From Alphaproteobacteria bacterium HGW-Alphaproteobacteria-1 (lineage in GTDB: Bacteria > Pseudomonadota > Alphaproteobacteria > Rhodobacterales > Rhodobacteraceae): a stretch of DNA of 64,000 nt. The position numbers were made by a program, and so were the translations under genes. The DNA lies in contig PHEQ01000015.1 of the NCBI GenBank assembly GCA_002842985.1, forward strand, positions 38,449 to 102,448. The letters run 5' to 3'. Each line of letters opens with the position of its first letter. Position 1 is the first letter of the stretch. Below are positions 60,881 through 64,000 of this stretch, one piece after another. The notes under the pieces are model-generated. The model had not been told where the DNA came from, ran no database searches, and saw only the letters and a program-made list of their open reading frames with translations.

Positions 60881-61006
60881 ATGCGCACGATCAAGGACGG
60901 CTATCGCGGGGTTCATGTGCTTTTCCGGCTGAATGCCGATCTGCTGCTTTTTGCCGCGACCCTGTTTGTCGCGCTCGTCGTGGCGGGCTATCTGAGCACG
61001 CTCTGA
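60881..61006 (+). CDS. Small membrane protein, 41 residues, unknown
   Basis: A very short gene with a near-perfect ribosome binding site (AAAGGAGGGG, 5 bases before ATG). The product MRTIKDGYRGVHVLFRLNAD is followed by one hydrophobic helix (LLLFAATLFVALVVAGYL) and ends STL. A basic, partly amphipathic front and a single helix suggest an inner-membrane microprotein. It lies 82 bases before bamA and 96 after the aminotransferase gene. I do not recognise a family. Confidence 0.65.
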   Translation: MRTIKDGYRGVHVLFRLNADLLLFAATLFVALVVAGYLSTL

Positions 61007-61024
61007 GCCGCGCGCATTCGCATT

Positions 61025-61053
61025 TTGACAAGCCCTGACAGACGGGGTAGTGA
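61025..61053 (+). promoter_or_regulatory. Candidate sigma70 promoter of bamA
   Basis: TTGACA (61025-61030) and TAGTGA (61048-61053) are separated by exactly 17 bases, about 35 bases before the bamA start. The -35 box is a perfect consensus and the -10 box is moderate. This agrees with bamA being transcribed separately here, not from an upstream rseP gene as in many proteobacteria. Confidence 0.5.
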
Positions 61054-61088
61054 CTTCGGTCAATGGGATGTCTGACTGGGTTTGACTT

Positions 61089-63203
61089 ATGAACGGAATT
61101 TATGCGGCGCGCTGCCGGGCGTGTTTTTCATCGCGCCTCTTTGCGATCATGGCGCTTTTGGTTTCCGTGGCCCTGTTCGGTGCCGCAGCACCTGCGCAGG
61201 CGCAGGATTTCCGCTTCACGGAGGTGTCCATCGAGGGCAACCAACGGATCGAGGGAGACACGATCCTGTCCTTCGCCGGGATCGAGCGCGGCGAAACCGT
61301 GAGCGCGGGCCAACTCAACGATGCCTCGCAGCGCATACTCGCCTCCGGTCTTTTTGAAACCGTCGAGGTCGAGCCGCGCGGCAATCGCCTTGTCATCAAG
61401 GTGACCGAGTTTCCGACGATCAACCGCATCGCGTTCGAGGGCAACAACAAGATCAAGGACGAGAACCTTTCGGGCTTCATCCAGAGCCGGTCGCGGCAGG
61501 TGTTCAGCCCGACACTCGCAGAGCGTGACGCGGCCACGATTTCCGAGGCTTATTCCCAGAACGGACGGGTAGCGGCGCGCGTGACCCCCAAGGTTATCCG
61601 GCGCAGCGACAATCGTGTCGATCTGGTCTTCGAGATCTTCGAGGGGCGCGGAATCGAGATTGAGCGCATCGGCTTTTCCGGCAACCGCGAATTCTCGGAT
61701 CGCCGCCTTCGGCGGGTGCTCCAGAGCAAGCAGACCGGGCTTTTGCGCGCCTTCATCCAGCGCGACAGCTTTGTCGAGGACCGGGTGAATTTCGACCGTC
61801 AGGTGCTGACCGATTTCTACAATTCGCGCGGCTTCGTCGATTTCCGCGTCACCGGCGTCAATGCCGAGCTTGCCCGCGAGCGCGACGCCTATTTCCTTAC
61901 CTTCACCGTGCAGGAAGGCCAGCAATTCAGCTTTGGCCAGATCACCACGGTCAGCGAATACGCCGGCGTCGAGGCCGAAGTGTATCATGACACGCTCAAG
62001 ATCCGCCCCGGCGTTGTCTATTCGCCCACGCTTGTGGAAAATTCGATCACGCGGATGGAGTTGCTTGCCGTCAAGAACGGGGTCGATTTCCTGCGGATCG
62101 AGCCGCGCATCACCCGCAATGATCGCGATCTGACATTGGACGTGGAATTCGTGTTGCAACGCGGGCCGCGCGTCTTTGTCGTGAATGCCCGCGAGGGAAC
62201 CCGCCCCGATCAGGTCATCATCAAGGCCGATGTGGAAGAAACCACGACCGGATCGGTCTCGGTCGGGGCCAGTTTCTCGACCGACAACGGCCTCGGGCTT
62301 CAATTCGGTTTTTCCGAGCGCAACTTTCTCGGACGTGGGCAGCAACTGACGTTCAACATCTTCGGCACCGCCGATAACGTCAACTACAATATCGGCTTCG
62401 TCGAACCGGCCTTCCTGGGGCGCAATGTGGCCCTCGGTCTGGATTTCGCCTTTCAGGAAACCAACAGCGACAACAGCCTGTTCGATACCGCGACCGGCAT
62501 ATTCCGCCCGAGCCTGACGTTCCCGACGGGCGAGAACACGCGTTTTGGCGTGTTCTACAACCTCTCTTACAACGATATGTCCGATTATAACGGCACCTCC
62601 GGGATCTTGCAGAGCGAGGTCAATCAGGGGGCCTTGTGGACAAGCTCGGTCGGCTACGAATTCACCTTCGACACCCGCCGCAAGGGGCTCAATCCCAAGG
62701 CCGGGGTGCTTTTGTCCTTCGGCCAGGAATTCGCCGGTCTCGGCGGCGACAACGAGTTCATCGGCGGGGCGATCCATTTCAACAGCGGGCAGAACAGCCG
62801 CTTCATCAACCGCTTTTCCAATCCGGTCATCCGCGGTTTCGAAAGCAACGGCCTGGGTCCGGCCGAAATAACCCCCGGCGGCAGCACCGAGCAACTCGGC
62901 GGCGACTTCTTCGCCGCTCTGAAGTTCGAGGCCGAATTTCCCCTTGGGCTGCCGTCGGAATTCGGCATCACCGGCGGCGCCTTCTACGACATCGGCTCGA
63001 TCTGGGGGATCGACAACAAGGGTTCTGTGGCACCCGGCAACACGCTGGCCTCTTCCGGGTTCGAGCCGCGCCATGTGATCGGTCTGTCGTTGTTCTGGGA
63101 TTCGCCCTTCGGGCCAATCCGGATGGACTTTTCCAACGTGCTGAAATCCGAATCGAGCGATGTAGAGCAGAGCTTCAACCTCTCGGCGCGCACCAATTTC
63201 TGA
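61089..63203 (+). CDS. bamA: BamA outer-membrane assembly factor, POTRA5 largely missing
   Basis: 704-residue central barrel of the BAM complex, which folds outer-membrane proteins. After a signal peptide (MALLVSVALFGAAAPAQAQ) come POTRA1 (about 41-108), POTRA2 (109-188), POTRA3 (189-274) and POTRA4 (275-357). The barrel starts near 388, with the lid-loop motif IRGF at 581-584 and a terminal phenylalanine. Between GPRVFV (364) and VNAREGTRPDQVIIKADVEE only the first and last strands of POTRA5 remain; about 50 residues found in relatives are absent, yet the frame is intact. Relatives are typically 750-790 residues. ompH follows after 1 base. Confidence 0.92.
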   Translation: MNGIYAARCRACFSSRLFAIMALLVSVALFGAAAPAQAQDFRFTEVSIEGNQRIEGDTILSFAGIERGETVSAGQLNDASQRILASGLFETVEVEPRGNRLVIKVTEFPTINRIAFEGNNKIKDENLSGFIQSRSRQVFSPTLAERDAATISEAYSQNGRVAARVTPKVIRRSDNRVDLVFEIFEGRGIEIERIGFSGNREFSDRRLRRVLQSKQTGLLRAFIQRDSFVEDRVNFDRQVLTDFYNSRGFVDFRVTGVNAELARERDAYFLTFTVQEGQQFSFGQITTVSEYAGVEAEVYHDTLKIRPGVVYSPTLVENSITRMELLAVKNGVDFLRIEPRITRNDRDLTLDVEFVLQRGPRVFVVNAREGTRPDQVIIKADVEETTTGSVSVGASFSTDNGLGLQFGFSERNFLGRGQQLTFNIFGTADNVNYNIGFVEPAFLGRNVALGLDFAFQETNSDNSLFDTATGIFRPSLTFPTGENTRFGVFYNLSYNDMSDYNGTSGILQSEVNQGALWTSSVGYEFTFDTRRKGLNPKAGVLLSFGQEFAGLGGDNEFIGGAIHFNSGQNSRFINRFSNPVIRGFESNGLGPAEITPGGSTEQLGGDFFAALKFEAEFPLGLPSEFGITGGAFYDIGSIWGIDNKGSVAPGNTLASSGFEPRHVIGLSLFWDSPFGPIRMDFSNVLKSESSDVEQSFNLSARTNF

Positions 63204-63204
63204 T

Positions 63205-63795
63205 ATGCGCGCCGTTGTGATCCTGCTGTCGGTCCTTGCGCTCTTTGGCGGGACAGGCGGGCGCGCGCAGCAACTCGGTGTGGTTCAGAGCGACGTGCTC
63301 GTGATCGACATCGACCGGCTCCTGAACGAAAGCGCCTATGGCCGCCGCCTTCAGGCCGAGATCGAAGAGGCACGCGACAGTCTCATTGCACGCAATGATC
63401 GTCTTGCAGCCGAACTCGAGGCCGAGGAGCGCGCCCTGACCGAAAAGCGCGCCACCACGACCCCGGAGGCGTTTCGGGACATGGCCAACGCCTTCGACGA
63501 GAAGGTGACGGAATTGCGCCGCGAGAGCGAGGTGCTCTCGCGTGATCTGGAGCGTCGCCGCGACCTCGCGCCCATCCAGTTCATGCGCGTGGTGCAACCG
63601 GTTCTGGGGGAGGTTCTGATAGAGGCTGACGCGGCGGTTCTGCTCGATGTGCGCAGTGTCATCCTGCGCGCCGAGGTGGCCGATATCACCGATCTTGCCA
63701 TTGCAAGGATCAACGCGCGAATCGGCACCGGGCCGGTGGCTCCTCCCCCGCTCACCGAGAGCGAGGACAATCTCGCCCCCGCCGCCCCTCAGTAG
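63205..63795 (+). CDS. OmpH/Skp family periplasmic chaperone
   Basis: 196-residue exported protein of the Skp/OmpH family, a trimeric chaperone that escorts unfolded outer-membrane proteins to BAM. A signal peptide (VVILLSVLALFGGTGGRAQQ) is followed by the strand VLVIDIDRLLNESAYGRRLQ, a long charged coiled coil (about residues 50-125, rich in Glu, Arg and Ala), and the returning strand AAVLLDVRSVILRAE with DITDLAIARINARIG. Position between bamA and fabZ is the conserved one for skp. Confidence 0.93.
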   Translation: MRAVVILLSVLALFGGTGGRAQQLGVVQSDVLVIDIDRLLNESAYGRRLQAEIEEARDSLIARNDRLAAELEAEERALTEKRATTTPEAFRDMANAFDEKVTELRRESEVLSRDLERRRDLAPIQFMRVVQPVLGEVLIEADAAVLLDVRSVILRAEVADITDLAIARINARIGTGPVAPPPLTESEDNLAPAAPQ

Positions 63796-63859
63796 CGCGC
63801 TTGCCGCGCATCGCGCCGCTTGCTAGGTCAAAGCCCACGTCACGCCGAGAGGAGCCGCC

Positions 63860-64000
63860 ATGACCGACCCGTTGAAATCCGCCGATATCCACCTCATCCA
63901 GCGGATCATCCCGCACCGCTATCCGTTCCTTCTGGTGGATCGCGTGGTGGATATCGACGGCTATCAATCCGCGCGCGGGATCAAATGCGTGACGATGAAC
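63860..64000 (+). CDS. fabZ: 3-hydroxyacyl-ACP dehydratase FabZ (N-terminal part, cut by window edge)
   Basis: Only the first 47 codons are visible. They show [27 protein letters not shown] sequence with the catalytic histidine H19 in the [13 protein letters not shown] motif, enough to identify the fatty-acid and lipid A supply dehydratase. GAGAGGAG precedes the ATG. The order bamA-ompH-fabZ predicts lpxA next, beyond the edge. Confidence 0.93.
   Translation, partial: MTDPLKSADIHLIQRIIPHRYPFLLVDRVVDIDGYQSARGIKCVTMN

Overview
This 64 kb window is chromosomal DNA from an alphaproteobacterium of the Rhodobacteraceae (Roseobacter/Rhodobacter lineage). The evidence is the high GC content, the dusB(nifR3)-ntrB-ntrC-ntrY-ntrX order, an NtrC without the sigma54 loop, the fused IspDF, a tamA-tamB pair and several short proteins with the look of that family. 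The genus cannot be named from sequence alone. I see no rRNA, tRNA, CRISPR array, prophage or insertion sequence. Genes are packed tightly, with many 4-base ATGA overlaps and no gene-free stretch above about 175 bases.

Layout. 1-6418 (minus): the nitrogen control operon dusB-ntrBC-ntrYX, cut by the left edge inside ntrX. 6579-8667 (plus): ispDF-pgpA-pncC. 8760-12572: ratA/coq10-like gene, a phosphoribosyltransferase with a 59-residue membrane protein, an orphan DegT-type aminotransferase and a Bcr/CflA-type exporter. 12691-16154: two unrelated NADP isocitrate dehydrogenases (monomeric and homodimeric) in tandem. 16224-19772: yfgM-like-bamB-der, as in enterobacteria. 19797-26129: moaA, a small lipoprotein, glmU-glmS, gph, a DUF6356-like protein and an Lrp/AsnC regulator. 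26287-31402: zwf-pgl-pgi facing eno. 31516-33169: two membrane proteins. 33278-36694: a likely phosphorelay made of a LuxR-type regulator, a cysteine-free exported protein with a sulfite-oxidase-like fold, and a kinase-receiver-HPt hybrid. 36782-40986: an RND efflux pair. 41071-47116: tamA-tamB. 47110-50413 (minus): a small unknown protein, a trans-sulfuration-type PLP enzyme, a decayed Asp/Glu racemase-like gene and anmK. 50477-56121: tyrS, aroK-aroB, two unknown genes and xerD. 56175-60784: a CNNM/CorC protein, a DsbA-like oxidoreductase, a BepA-like M48 protease and an aminotransferase. 60881-64000: a 41-residue membrane protein, then bamA-ompH-fabZ, cut by the right edge.

Functional themes. 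Envelope and outer-membrane biogenesis is unusually well represented: bamB, tamA/tamB, bepA, bamA, ompH/skp, fabZ, glmU/glmS and anmK. Central carbon metabolism is the second theme: the Entner-Doudoroff entry genes, enolase and both isocitrate dehydrogenases. The most notable single observations are a BamA that appears to have lost nearly all of POTRA domain 5 in frame; the cysteine-free sulfite-oxidase-like protein encoded with a tripartite hybrid kinase and divergent LuxR regulator; a palindromic element read as protein at the end of a small gene; exact 170-codon periodicity inside tamB; and a racemase-like pseudogene with frame breaks and an apparent internal deletion. Most of the window is otherwise ordinary core genome.
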